Shown: positions 25,233-38,192 of the stretch, piece by piece
How the letters are laid out: each line of letters opens with the position of its first letter
How positions within the stretch are numbered: the first letter of the stretch is position 1
Source: Thozetella sp. PMI_491
Lineage: Eukaryota > Ascomycota > Sordariomycetes > Chaetosphaeriales > Chaetosphaeriaceae
Assembly: GCA_021432635.1 (NCBI GenBank)
Contig: MU270071.1
Span: forward strand, 220,392 to 284,391
Length of the DNA: 64,000 nt
Direction of reading: 5' to 3'
The notes under the pieces: generated by a model
Database searches by the model: none
The model's input: the letters and a program-made list of their open reading frames with translations, nothing else
Told to the model about the DNA's origin: nothing
Translations under genes and position numbers: made by a program

Positions 25233-26697
25233 TCATTCGTCAACAATCACAGGGTCGACGGCCGAGGCAATGGCTTGGTTGGCAAGTTTGAGGGATAGGT
25301 CGTCGAGAGGCGCGCGGCTGGCAGCACGACGCGCCATCTCGCGCTCGATGCCGTGGTTGACGGCATCCAAGACCGTCTCCACCGTCTTGCGCGGCTTGTA
25401 GGCCGGCTCGGTGCCGTCCTGGTAGACGCCCGTCTTGACCAGGATGCTGTACCAGTCATTCTCGGACTCGGCGTTCATGGCGTTGGTGCCGCGAATGTCG
25501 CTCTCGGGTGTGTCACCGACGAAGTATACCGTCTCAGGCGGGGAGCTCGATACGAGGCCGTGCCGGTCGGCGCGCCACTTCTGCAACAGCCGGGTTGCGA
25601 ACTCGAAGGTGCTGACCTGGGGCTTGCCGAACGAGTGGGTTTTGGGTTTCTTGCCGCCGGTGACATCGGAGAAGCCCACCTCAACGAAGCGGCGGAGCGC
25701 GCCCATGCCGAGGCGGACGTGCTCGTGCGACGCGGCCCAGACGATGTCGTTATGCGAGAAGTAGATAGGAGGCCCCTCTTCGAATGTCTCGGACCGCGTC
25801 TCGAGCCGGCCCCCCTTGGACATGGCGATGTCGATAATGATCTGCAGGTCCGAGGCCCAGTCACGAGAGTCGGCAAATACAAAAATGGCCTCGATGACGA
25901 CATCGCTGAGCTTGCCCCGGGCAAGGAGATCCCGGCTGTTGGCATGCTCGAGGTCAGTCAGCCTGCGGAAGGGGGCTGTGGCTGCGTTGGCCTTGAGAAT
26001 GTCGCCAGGCGTGATGACATCCCGGAAGCCGTAGCTCTCAGCGACTTCGCGGCACTTCTCTCCCTCGCCTCCAACGACGAGGACGGTGCCGTACTTGTCT
26101 GCGAACTGCTTCATGGGGGTATGGCCGCAGATGAATTGGCCTGGGGAAACGTCGATCTCGAGCTGTCGGCTGAGGTCTCGGCAGCGTTCTTGCTCAAACT
26201 TTCCCCCGCCGTTGGTGACGAAGATGTAAGGGCTGCCGGGGAGTGTCAGCAGCTAGTAGTTGGTTGGAGGGGCAGGGGGGTTTGGGGGGGCGGGGGGAGG
26301 GGGGGAGTAGCCCGAGGGCAGGTCCAACTTACACTTTGACGCCGTACGGGTTCTCGCCGTTGAGGACCTTCATGGCTTCAATGGCTTCGGGAATGGGCGT
26401 GCCACCGCGGATGAGGACGCCATCGATGTCAAAGGCAAAGGCAAAATCCTCGGCCACGTCCGGGTCCAGTTGGGGGGTGACAGCCCCGGTGGCAGGAGAC
26501 GCCGGAGTCAGAGGAGAGCTGGAGCTTTCGTCGGTGCCAGGGGATTCGAGGCAGGGCTCGAGAGGGGTTGGCTCCTCGGAAGAGATATCCGACCCGAGAT
26601 CGAGTTCGTGATCTAGCTTTTGCCGCGCCGTCTCGAAGGCTTCGGCGAAGCTGCTGCTCGAGGCAGTGCGGTCGTGCATTGGGGGTCGCAGGGCCAT
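25233..26697 (-). CDS. HAD-superfamily class IIA hydrolase, CECR5/YKR070W type
   Basis: Two exons, 26697-26333 and 26232-25233, give 454 residues. Motif I of the HAD fold, FDIDGVL, has the nucleophile and acid/base aspartates at residues 90 and 92. The exon junction restores PYIFVTNGGGKFEQER, the class IIA motif II with its threonine. Motif IV is FVGDTPESDIRGTNAM. A C2-type cap lies between motifs II and III. This pattern and length match the CECR5 / YKR070W family, usually mitochondrial in fungi; the substrate is unknown. The first 80 residues are Ser/Thr/Pro-rich and poorly conserved in appearance. The open frame extends upstream to a GTG, but 26697 is the first ATG. It is convergent with SLA2 and is the last conserved gene before the gene-poor interval. 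Confidence 0.9.
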
Positions 26698-29600
26698 GTT
26701 GGGTGATGTAGAACACGCAAGAAGAAGACTGAAAACAACGGCTCTGGAGGGCACCGGATGGAAACACGCTGAATCACGGATAGTTCAGAGGGTAGAAGGA
26801 GACAAGGAGACCCAAACAAGCGGTGGACAACAAGACTGGGCGGTAGATGAGGAACGAAGGAAAGACGTCCTAGCGGTCAGGATGGGGCGGCTATCTCGAT
26901 GTTTATATATTGCACCTCCGGCCTACTTCGCCGTCCGTCACGCTGCTCTGGTGCCTGCCTAGGAGGCGAGATGGTGGGCCACCGATGCCCATCCTCAACT
27001 GTGAGGCTCCATAAAAAGCAGCACAGTCCCGCAGCACAGTCTCGCAGCACAGGACGGCTCGCGTCCTCATGTTGTCCGTGATATCCCGGGGTTCGCCTGG
27101 TGGATAACCATGTGGGTAAAAAAGGTGGACGGGCTTGCGAGGGATGATGCAAGAGGCCTCACACCCTCCACTCGCCTTATGGCAAGCCGGCCGAACAACC
27201 AACCAGCCGCCAGCCAACCGTAGCCGACTCGCTGCCGCGATCCCTGGAAGACCCTTATCATGTCACAGGGGTCCGGGTCCACTAGTTAGCTGGATACTAT
27301 TGATGCAGTATGGGCAGATGCTGGCTGGATGGTTTCGAGTAAGAGGCGTGGTGTGGATAGGTGGATTGCCGCCGCAGCAGCGACACAAGCTAAGGAAGGC
27401 TCGGGTTGGATCCTTAGTTGATTCTCAAGTACGGACGACCCTGGGTAATTTTTTCTCCCCCTCCGTCCTTCTCTCTGGCCCTCGTTCCATTTGCTAATGG
27501 CCTTTCTTTGAGCACGGAGGAAAAAATTATGGACACACAAATGGCCAACATCCGAAGAACACACAACCGCTCTCGGGCCGGACGTCCCAATCAGGGAACG
27601 ATAGACGGCGATGGCAGCTCGCGGGACGACGGTTCTGGCGCTCGATTTGCCTCTCCACTCGGTCCTTTTTGGCCGCAGCGGAGCCTCAGTGGGGGGGGGG
27701 AAGGAGGGAGGGGGCCTGCCGCCGGTGTGGTGGCTTGCTCGGATAGATGGCATCTTGCATCTCTTTGTTACATGGCAAAAGACCCAAAAGGCTACCGGCT
27801 CACCAGGGACCGACCGCAACGGCTACTCCGTAGTAGGTAGGCGAGCTTGGCGACCCGGGCGGCAGTAGGACGGCGCGCCGGGGCTCCTTGGCTCGCTAGA
27901 GCGGTTCGAGTCAAGCAGGAACCACTTTTGCGGGCCCTTCACATGCACCGGCCATCCCAATGACGTCGCTCAGGAAGAGGGGGGAAACAACGGCTGTGTG
28001 AAGATTGCCCAGGATAGCCGCTCATTTCTTAGAGCCAGGACAGGCTTGCTGCAAGCTTGCTCGTTCCTGGCGAGCGGTGAGAAGGGATCCGAGTGCCGCG
28101 CCTGTTTGTCCTTGGATCTCGACAGGCTGATCTATGGAGCTGCACGGCGGTTTTGTGATCAACGCATGTGAGAGCGTCGATCGTTGGGCCACCACAGCTG
28201 TACCAGCAGGAAATGTTTCCATAAACAATGCAGCCTGGCAACCTGGCAAGCCCGGCCTGGCCTTGCCAGCCTGCCAGGTCGCTAGCTTCATGTCGCCAAG
28301 CCCTCCTATTCCTGCTGCTCCGCGTCGTCTTCGGCGGCAGACCCTTTTTTTTTCTTTTCTTACAGCCGAAGCTTGTCAGCAGCCTGAGAGCAGAATGCGA
28401 ACGGACGGCTCCACAGACGCGCTTCGCTTCGTAGGAAGTAATTGCGGGCGAGCATATGCAGGATGATCTCAGAATGATAAAATCCCGGATGGCAATGGGC
28501 AGGCGGGGTTGCGTGGTGCAGTCCAGCGAGGCCACCGGGGTTGATGTCGCCAGAGCCAACGAAATGACAACGAGGGGAGACAGCACCGAAGGGTTGTTTT
28601 GTTTACCGCGTGGGTGACGAGCCGCCAGGTGCTTATAGACGAAGCGGGCACAGAGAGAGGGCAGCACTAGTTCTTGGGCAAAGGGCGGCCGACCTATGCT
28701 TGGACGCTAGTACTTCCCAACGCCATGGCGAGCGAGCATCGTGGAGCAACCCGGATGCTATCGTGGCCCCGGCAAGGATGGTGGCATTGTGGGATAAACA
28801 TGTTACTCTACGCCCCTCCCCCAGGCTCCTCAACCCGGCTCCGCTGTGTTGGTGTGTCGTCGGCAGAGGAGGGGGGGGGGGGCGTGGAAGCTACTCCAGT
28901 ACATATCCCCAGAGTATCGAGCTCACCTCCCATAGAGTAATTAGTGAGCAAAGATCCTCGACATTCGTTATGTTCTTAGGGGAGACGAAACTGTCGCCGC
29001 ACATTCGTTTTGATACAGGCGGGAAAATGTGTAAGATAGAGGAACATCCCCCTTCAGGGCGGCCTGACAGTGCGCATAACTTGAAGTCATCCCTCTCTAG
29101 CCTTGGGCCTTCGAGACGACGTCCCTGTTGGATCAGCCACCGCCGTTGCAGATCAGGCCCCACGCACACGCTGCGGCGAATTGCGGCCCCTTTGCCCTTC
29201 TCCAATCATAAGGCGCGCCAGGGGCTCGGACTAAGTCGAGAAAATAGGGGCAGCCCGGGTCTTGACCGAGTCAGATGGTACGCTTACTCTCGGGAACAAC
29301 TTGAACTGTCGGTCCCGGTCCGATTTCTATCACTCAGCGAGGTCTGTCAGATAATCAAGTCTGACCATTGTAGCCCAGGCGGTCGTGGCGAGCGCTGCAA
29401 TTCGAAGACTCTTGGCCCTCCAGCACCCTACCTTCCCATAGGTGAGCCGAGGTGTCCAACTAGGCTTCCCCGGCATGTATCTAGGATAAAAGCCTAGGCA
29501 CCGGGGTGAGCCTTCGGTAAGTGTGGCAAGGTGCGGTAGTCGGCGTATTATTTTTTTTGCGCTTGCTATGGCTATATTGACAATTCCGCCGTAGAACATC

Positions 29601-32600
29601 TTACTTGCCGACTCTTTCCTCGAAGTTTTTTTTTAAGTTTTTTTTTTTTTTTTTTTTCGCCACTAGACGAGAGATGTGGTCATAACAACCGACGCGGCGG
29701 CGATTCAAATCCAACAAAATGATCAGATCAAAATTTCCGAGGTTATCGAGTCACGTCTTGAGTTCACCTAGTCGCTGTAAGCGAGTCAGTGGGTTCAAGA
29801 TAGTAGTGGTCCTCACGGGTACTGAGCTGTGACATGCTATGCTGGATACAAGTATGTACCTTTGCGGCACCCACACAATGTGACCCGTGGTATTCAGTAG
29901 ATATGGCTCATTCTGGAGTTAACGTACCTAACCACCTAGTAGTCCCCTAAGTGGTTGATGTAAGATAGAGTCAGCGTTCAGGGTAACGCCCGTGAACTGC
30001 CCGAAGTGTCTTGAGTACCTCATGCTAGCTAACATGGATTTCTTGCTCCACGCATATCTGTTGAGTACCTTAATGCAAAATGACTTGCTTCTCACCCCCC
30101 GGTTTCATGGATCTCTTGACCCATCATGAACACAGTAGGCATTCCTCTTCGGGCAGAAAGAAAGCTAGGGCAACACACAGCCTCTGTCTGCTGAAAGATG
30201 GCAAGCAAACATGATATTGTCATTCTACGCACGCTACCGAGAGACCTAGTCGGGGTCTGATCGGGTGGTATGGCAAATAACTCCCGGCAAATGCTTGCGG
30301 TACACTTGCTATTCCAAGCCAACTTTATTATCATATAAGCAGGTGACACAAATTAACCTTAGATCGCGCATATGCATGCTGGAGGATACTCGGGCTTGCC
30401 AAGTTCCTGGTTGCGTGATGCTCGGCGTAGAGAGTGCAGGGAATAGGGGAAGAGGGGCTACGTCCTGTTGTTCCTTTTGCTATCGGGCTTGTGTGCATGG
30501 AAGGATCTGATACACTGAAACATGACGGCATCATATATGTCCGCCGGGTTGGATGCATAGCGGCATGGCTGATGTCGTTGTGTTGGATTCCAAAGGGTCG
30601 GTCACGAGAGCAAAAATGACAACATTTTATATAGTCGTATGCCATGCGGCTGCCGTGGTTATGTCTTTTACTGGACAACGGCCAGTTTTTCCACCATTAT
30701 CATCTCGGCGTCCTCGATGCCCGCCGCCCTCGCTTCGGTAACAGACAACTGGAATTCGATATTTTAGGGCGCCATGGTGCCTGTCCATAAGCCACCCGTC
30801 CCCGAAGATGATGCTTTGGAGCGCCTCTTGCTTGTATTAGCTTGCGGTCATACGGTATATCGACGGTGGCTACCATGCAGACGAACCATGTAACTTCGGA
30901 TGCTGACCTTGCCCGTTCCAAGTGCAGTGAAGTTAACGGTGCCTTTCCCCGTCAAGGTAACATCGTATTTGGCCCCTTTTACGACGGGGAATAAGTAAAC
31001 GGCCATGGCTTCTTGGCCTTAGAGATTTACCGTAGATGGGCATAATGGAGATGATCAAGTATATCAAGAAAAGACTAGTAGGTAGGACACTGTCGCAGAT
31101 TGCGGTTGCTGTCCGGGACTTGAGTCAATTCTCAACCGAGGTTATATCATCAGACCTGGTAGCTTCAGGCTCTGAACACCATCGATTATCTTGTTCCTAC
31201 TTGATCAACGCAGGCGATATGGCCATGCCGGGTCGGCTCGTATTGGCCACAATAACTGCACCGCCTCTCGAGGTTCCTGACAGCCACGTTGCTTTTGTGC
31301 ATGCCCAGCCACGACGCACCACTTGGACAGCGTCCACGTCGTCTGTAGGATGTGGGGATGTAGAACGTACCGCATAAGGCGCCACTTCCTGGTGGTAAAT
31401 GCAGCTCTTATGCAGCGAAACTCACCAAGAGCCGACCCTCCTATCGACAAGGGCCGATAATGGGTCGGTCCAGCGAGGGGATGCGACGGAGGGCCGCTGG
31501 CTCTGGCCGCTACTGGTCTAGCAACATATACTATATCCTAGACATACAGAAAGGGCCGTATGCGGTGTCTCCTCTAGTGTGTGATGCAGCATATCGCCGT
31601 CATCCCATCGTCGGCCATTAGTGTTCTGTTGTACGTGGCTTGCAGGCGAGACTTGGCTAAGTTTGGGGGCCGGCCTTCGCCGGCCTGTACGGATGCGTCA
31701 TGCCGTTCCGAGCCATGCAGCTTCTGCGCCAAAACCCGCCGAGTGCCTTTTGGAGCGACTCTGGACACGACGTGCTGGATGTCGCGTCGCTCGCCCGGAA
31801 GCAGCCGCAGCTTGGCTAGGGTTGTTGACCGGGGTTGGACTTCGAGCCCCATCACCTCTCCTGGGCGAACTTTCCATGCAGCGTGCTCTACGAGATCATA
31901 TGGGTGCTACAGTAGCTCCATCGCGGCTGAGGCGACAGAGGAGAGAATGTATGGGCATAGCGAGGATGTAGATGGATGCGATGGCTTTTGTTTTTGGGCG
32001 ACGTCTGGTGGGTGAAGTTGTGCCCAGGGCAGGCCAAGACAAAAGTTCGGACAAGTTTGCTGAGAGGCACAAATTTCTTTCCGTCGTTGTTCCTGCATAA
32101 CAGTAGCCGCCATCCCCCTCTTTTCTTGCTCGGAAACGGGGACCAAATTCTCCTCTGCGGGAAGGAAGGTGGGACGCTTCTCCGAGTTCGTGAGGTGGGG
32201 TTCCGCCCGTCGTAATAGTAGCACACAGTTTTGTCAGCAAAAGCAAACGAGAAAAAAAGATGGGATGACAAGGGGTCTCGTTGCTAGGAGCTTAATTTGA
32301 CGTCCAGCCTCGTCTCGCCTCCATCTCGATCCCTCTCCTCCCCTCGCCTTCTCGCTCTATCGCGCTTCATCGCGCTCCATCGCCAATGTCTCGGCGCAAA
32401 GAGATTGCTGCCGCAGAGCACCGCCCACTGCTCCATGCAGGATCCCAATTCATGCATGTGTAACATGAACTCGTCTATTTTGCTGTTGTAGCATGCGTCC
32501 CGAGTTCTCGACGTACTGTACTGCCCGCCAGCAGCCCCGCCTGGCACGGGGAAGAAACGAGAGATTGGGACTTTTCGGGACCGACATTGCGGCTCGCGCT

Positions 32601-34799
32601 TTGATTGCCACGCAACCCCTTCTCTTCCTCACAAGGCCGCAAAGTTGAGCGGGTGGGTCAGTAGCAAGGGAAGGTGGCGAGGGATCGATCAGCCGCAGAG
32701 CCTCTGTCCAGAGTGGCATTACGATTCCCGCGCTGGCGCCAAGGGTTAAGGTATCCAATGGGAACTGAACAGACTCTCCCCTCCCCTTCCCTTCCCTTCT
32801 TCTACTTGCTTCTTCTCTTCCTCAAACCACGGCCAATTGCTCCTCCTCAGCTCGCACCTGGCCACGCGCAAGTCGATGGAGGCTAGCAGGGCTAGCAGGG
32901 CTAGGAGCTGCTTTGTCGCACTACAGCTGTCACCTGCCTCCAGGCTGATGAAGAGCTGCGCTTGCCGACAGTCTTCGAGTCAAGCCCTCACATTCGCCTC
33001 CAAGAGGCGGACTCGCCTAAGCATCGTTCCTGCCTTAGTAGACCCAAGCCCTAGCAGAATGTAGTGACTTCTCCTTGGCCGCAGCTTTGCCCGCAGCTCC
33101 CGGCCGAGATCCACATTGAATCTCGAATTGTTTACTCTCGGATAAGATGTAGTATGGTTGCAGGCTGAGACCTACCTGACCTGCTTGACCAAGGCAAGGT
33201 CTCGATTTGCTCATCGTCCAAACCCACTTCGCAGAACCTGGCATCGTTGCGTCATAGCAAGTGCAGCCCTCTCTCTCCATCGGGATAGAGAAGGGTATAC
33301 AATAGTATATGGAGAGGCCGGGGCTAATTCTCGTTGCGTTCTACGAAACACCATTTCTTCCCGACGGAGGGCTGGGCGGCCTGCAAGCGCCTCCCCAGGA
33401 CTGCCGACCCCTTTGGCCAGCAGCTCCTCTCCCAATCCGGCATTGTTTGATTCCCAACATCCCCAAATGCCCCGGCAAGCGAAGGCAGATCTCCAGCGCC
33501 GCCTTCCTTGACCTGTCACATTTACCCCTTCGGCGCCTTAGCCTCTCTCGGGCCTCCCTCCCTTCCTAAGACATGTTCCACCGGGCCAGTCAAAGCTCAG
33601 ACATGAATACCCTTTTCGCGTCGGTACTGCCCGGCATGTCCCAGATTAGGCGTGCTAGGCGCTCCGCCAAGTACATCTAGGGCTAAGCTGAGCGGCAGGC
33701 TATCCCTTTCTTTCTTTTCTTCCCTTCCTGTCCGCTGTATCAAGCCGCTGATCTTCACCAAGAGTGGTAGACTCGACATCTCAAATGGCTCGGTCCTTGC
33801 TGAGCATAAACGAGGAACTAGTATACACCACAGGGTCTTGGTGCGGCTGGCAATCCGCTCAAAGGACTCGGACTGAGCGAGAACAGCGCTCGCTGTCAAG
33901 ACAAAACACCCAACCACAGCCAACCGGCTTGGGACCAGCGTGAACCCCAATGTGCCGCAGTTGGAGCGAATCCGGGGATGTCATCACAGGTTCGCCCAGT
34001 GCCTCCCACACTCCACCCTGTACCGCGGACAACCCCGAATGACAATTATTTGCTGTGGCTTCGGGCTGAAAAGAGGTGACGAGCACACCCCAGGTGCATG
34101 CGAAGTCGTGACGCCAACAGAGGGAAGGAAAAAGAAACGAGCCTGCTCAAGTGTGCGTCAGCTATGCTTGGTGATGCTAAGCGCTTCCAAGGCAACTCCA
34201 CCTTTGTGCAAAGCCTAGGCCCCCCGGGATGCACCGCCCTGTACCATCGAATGCAGGTCTGTCAACGCTCCCCTACTCCGGGAGAGTCAATGCGATCTTG
34301 GTCAGCCCTCTCGTTGGCCAGAGCCCGCGGTTGATCCGGACCAGGGGCGAGACACGGCGGTCGACACCTGCAGGAGGTTTGCCAGCGTGTCCTGCCAAGA
34401 CTATATGTATAGCTGATGACAAGCTGTAGTAACCCAGGGCTTAGGGTGTATCATCGATACGCGACCCAAGCGATAGAATTTTCTGAGTCGCGTAGGCCGT
34501 CGTCCTGCACGGCCGTAATATATACCCTGGACACCCCTGACGCAAGACATTCAGCTTTCTTCCTCCCACCCCTTTCCCTCAAGCTGGCTGGTCCTTATTC
34601 TGCTTCCCGGCTAGCAGGCAACTTCGCGGCTCTCATCTTGACTACCACTACCCTTCCATTCCGATCGGTCCCGATTTCTATCCTGCCGTGCTATTTGTCT
34701 CACCCGTCTGATCAACATAGGCACCCCATCCTCCAAACGTCATAGTTCCCCAGCCGTGATACGGTCCTTTGTTCATTTTGGAGGGGGTAACTGCCTAGC
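26698..34799. other. 8-kb gene-poor region
   Basis: No gene can be supported in about 8.1 kb. Open frames reach 295 codons (28610-29497, plus) but are Arg/Ser/Pro-rich, cross a poly-G run and lack domains. A T-run of about 25 lies at 29633-29657. From about 29.6 to 31.2 kb the base composition is visibly more AT-rich than elsewhere, as expected of an old decayed insertion, but no transposase, reverse transcriptase or terminal repeat was recognised. Small GCAGCACAG repeats occur at about 27019-27053, and a GGGCTAGCA repeat lies near 32884. Confidence 0.5.
29633..29657. repeat. Poly-T tract
   Basis: A nearly pure run of about 25 T, preceded by a shorter T run at about 29628. It marks the left edge of an AT-richer stretch. 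On the minus strand it would read as a poly-A tail, but no retroposon body was recognised next to it. Confidence 0.85.
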
Positions 34800-35934
34800 A
34801 TGGCTCCTCCGATCGCCCAAATTGAGAGGACTTGGCTGTATATCACATGGCCCGCGGCCTTTGTCGTTCACATCCTTCAGATTCGCTACATGCCTAGCCA
34901 TCACAAGTCGCTTCAGTTCTCCATCTTCCTTTTTGCCATCCTGAGCTTTGCCTTCTTTGGAGGCTTCACAGCTTGCGACACCACCGACTCAGCCTTAGCT
35001 TCTTCGAACGCCGCATATGGTCTTTTCTACACCTTGGAGATCATTTGCATGACGCATATCATCTTCCTCCAGGTATGTCTGTACCAAGCCAGAAGTACCG
35101 AACTCCAGGAGCGGCGGAAAATCTAACAGCGGCGCAACCTAGTATGTGGCTACTATCTATCCGCTTGCTGCCACGATCCCAAGCTCGAGGGCTCGCCTTG
35201 GCTTTCGTGTAACTGGGCCCGTGACCGTGGCAAAGGGAACGCCGCTACAGAGCGGGCGGCGGAATGTAATCGTCGTGGGTATCCTAGCCCAGTGCATATG
35301 GGTCGGCATCGGAACGGCTCTCTTGGCGGTGGACGGCATCAAGGCCGTCTTCGGGGCGCCTACCATTTCTTATCTGGTTGAACTGGGCCTGTTTGTCTAC
35401 TATCTTGTCATCGAAAGACGAACTAGGACCTCCACTCTGTGGTGGTGGACCGGAATCGCAACAGCTACCGCCACCGCGTCTATTACGCTGCTTGTTGTCG
35501 GGCTGTGCTACCATGGAGTCCCGGTGTTCGGCATCGAATGCATCTTTGCGTTGTTCGACAGCCTAGGCGGAGTGTTCCGGCAGTACCAGATCGGCCGCAA
35601 CAGGGACTCGACCTCAAAGGACGCCCCGGCGCGGCCGTTTCGTCGCTCTCGCGACACCCCGTCCTTTGGCGACTTCTACACCAGCCGGTCCGACCTTTGC
35701 TCCTGTCCGCAGTCGCCAACCAAAAGCGACCACAGAAATAGCAATCCAACACCACTTCCTTCGCTTCCGCCTGCCCTGCCTCCTCCACCTCCCCCGGTCC
35801 TCAAGGCTCCTCTTCCCCCGGACTTGTACCTTACGGAGAAGTCAATGGCGAGGATCTCGCCTCCTGTGCCATCGATAACCACATCGATACCCACCAATCC
35901 ATCCCTTTTCTTAGATGTACCCGGGATAATATAA
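34800..35934 (+). CDS. Predicted seven-helix integral membrane protein, unknown function
   Basis: Two exons, 34800-35072 and 35143-35934, joined by a 70-nt intron (GTATGT...CCTAG), give 354 residues. I count seven hydrophobic segments, including WLYITWPAAFVVHIL, FSIFLFAILSFAFFGG, a third spanning the splice (TLEIICMTHIIFLQYVAT), VIVVGILAQCIWVGIGTALL, YLVELGLFVYYLVI, WWWTGIATATATASITLLVV and VFGIECIFALFDSLGGV. Helix 3 is completed only by splicing, which supports the gene model. After about residue 245 there is a cytosolic-looking Ser/Pro-rich tail with poly-Pro. Small seven-helix fungal proteins include receptor-like, PQ-loop and membrane terpene-cyclase families; I see no diagnostic residues for any of these and leave it unassigned. 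It stands alone in the SLA2-APN2 interval. Confidence 0.75.
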
Positions 35935-38192
35935 TCGATCGTCATCTTATCAGCAGCTGATGTCCGAAATTTGTGCCAAAGTACGTCACTTCGCACGATG
36001 CTACCTGTCGTCCCAAGGCTAACGTATCGACAGAACTCTTGTATCACTACTGTATCTGGGATTCAAACTAAGTCGAAAGAATGTATCGATTATTGGTGTT
36101 AGGGAGACGTTCTAAGGTTGATGCGTTCCTTCTGGCTCTCGTCCCGCGAGAGATCGGCTCGACCTGCTTTCGCGCACGAGGGTGAGGGGAAAGGAGCTTT
36201 CCATCGAAGTGGACTCACCTCATCACCCTGCTGGTGGTGACGGACGCCCGTCTGACGCAAAAAACCTAGTTCATAAGAGGAGGATATCCGTAGTAAGGGG
36301 AAAGCCATTCAGCGAATACAGATTCTAGTCCAGGTTTGTGGTGCTCTGAAGTCCGCGGCGTCGGCCGCCGGGGCGTTTTGGGGGGACGAGGGGGCGAAAG
36401 GGGGTATGACTCACGCAGGCACTCAGACGGACACGGAACGGACGCCAAACTGGCGTATGATCTATGCTTGGATGAACGAGATGGTAAACGTGGACGATGG
36501 GCGTTGTTGGTTATCTAGTGTGTTAACTGGCTTGCTATGGAAACAATGTACTAAAAAGGAATGACTCGGAGATTGGCTGCTGTACTGAATACTAGCATGA
36601 GGTATACCATTGTTCTCGTCAGATCCGTATTCCACCCTCGCGGGATAACGGCGGAGCCTCTAGGCGCTCCGGCTCTTCCGCCATTTGTAGGATATGCGTT
36701 TGATCCCTTCGTGTTGGAGTGTGTTGGTCGATGCAAAGGGCCGCTGCTTGGCCATGATGACAGGTGCGGCAGGCTTTGGCCGGCGCCGAGAGCCGCCGCC
36801 TGCGGCACCCACGCCGACCGGGGAAGCCACATGTCCCGCTCGACTGAATAGGGCCGACGCCAGTCAGCAACGACTGGCAAAACTCTCACTATTGCGTCTC
36901 CAGCCGGCGACTCGTTTCTCTATCCACTGTAAGACCTCGCAAGTCAGGTGGCGGCTGTCCTTGTGGCAGCAGCGGTGGTCTAAGGCGCAGTTTAGCTATG
37001 TCGTCTCACAACGCGCTTCTGCTCCCGCACGCGTGTGACTTGGCCCCGAGTGGCTTGTGCCGTTGGTAACATGTGTGTCACGGTGGTGATAGACGAGGTC
37101 GACACCTAGCCATTCCCGTGAACCAGTTTTCCGGGAACGATGGGCATAGCGGACGTCTGGGCCAGAGGGGTCTGCTCTACCCGACCTGTATGACGTCTGC
37201 CTCCGGAGGAGAGACAACGGGCAGCGCCGGCCAAAAGGAGGGCTAAGCATGACTAGGTGGTACGGTACCTGCCGGGGCCTGCCGAGAGGCAGCCGGCCCG
37301 TTTTCCGGCCCTCCTAGACGTGCGGCCCGCCAAGGTGCGGTTGCATGGGGCGCCCGGTAGTCCATCGTCGGGGCAGGAGCAATAGTTCACTGCTACCCGG
37401 CCTGATGTGAACCCCAGGCTCGGGATGGTGTCGTCCCATACCGCGGATTCCACGAGACAAGTCTCAACGGAGGGTTACGCAAAACGCGCAAGTGGTCACT
37501 CGGTCACTTCCTACCCCCCTTCCGGAATTCGCTTGCCAGGTACGTCCAAACCCACATGGGCGGCATGCACTTCTATGAATGGGCTGCTTGGACTGCTCAA
37601 GCTACTCGCAACCTACCCATTTTGCACCGGCCCCCATCGCACGGCCCCTAGAAGCTTTCGTGGCACTTACTTTTGGCACTAAACAGGAAGCAGGGCGGGA
37701 CGGAGACCCATACTCTGTCGTCTCTTCGATATCAAGTCATCCCTTGCCTCCTTGGCCACATCCGCATAGTTAAGGGTGTGCGTCATACATGTATCAAAGG
37801 GGATGAAAGATGAGAGGACGGTGTCAAGAGGACAGGAGACGGAGCCGCGCGAGCGAAGGGATGAACCCTATGTTTCTCTGGGACAAACCTGGTGGGGACG
37901 GCATCGCCGACTGGCCCCGTCCACTCCTAGGGATAGACATCTTGTAGGCACAGGAGAAGAGCACTGCTGTTCAAAGAAAACCGTGTTCAATTTGCGTACT
38001 TGAGCTAACTTGGGGCAGACGTGTGCACTATGGTATCTCGTGCCCCGGGAACGAGCCCCATTCCAAACGAATGTAAAGAAAAAAAAGAAAAAAAAAGAAA
38101 AAGGAGAAGAAAAGGAAAACATAATATTCATATATGGTTCCACACCTAGCAGCTTCGAATGCCAGGGACACCTCACACGGAAGCTTACTTGG
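35935..38192. other. Intergenic region in the SLA2-APN2 interval
   Basis: About 2.3 kb without a supportable gene. An A-rich stretch of AAAAAAG-like units lies at about 38074-38120. No mobile-element feature was recognised. Confidence 0.45.

Noticed and set aside
25353-26339. Plus-strand open frame of 328 codons
   Set aside because: It is antisense to the HAD hydrolase, whose motifs and splice junction are clear. It has no domain of its own and is an effect of high GC3.
28610-29497. Plus-strand open frame of 295 codons
   Set aside because: It runs through a poly-G tract, is Arg/Ser/Pro-rich and has no domain or neighbouring exon. A real gene cannot be excluded but is not supported.
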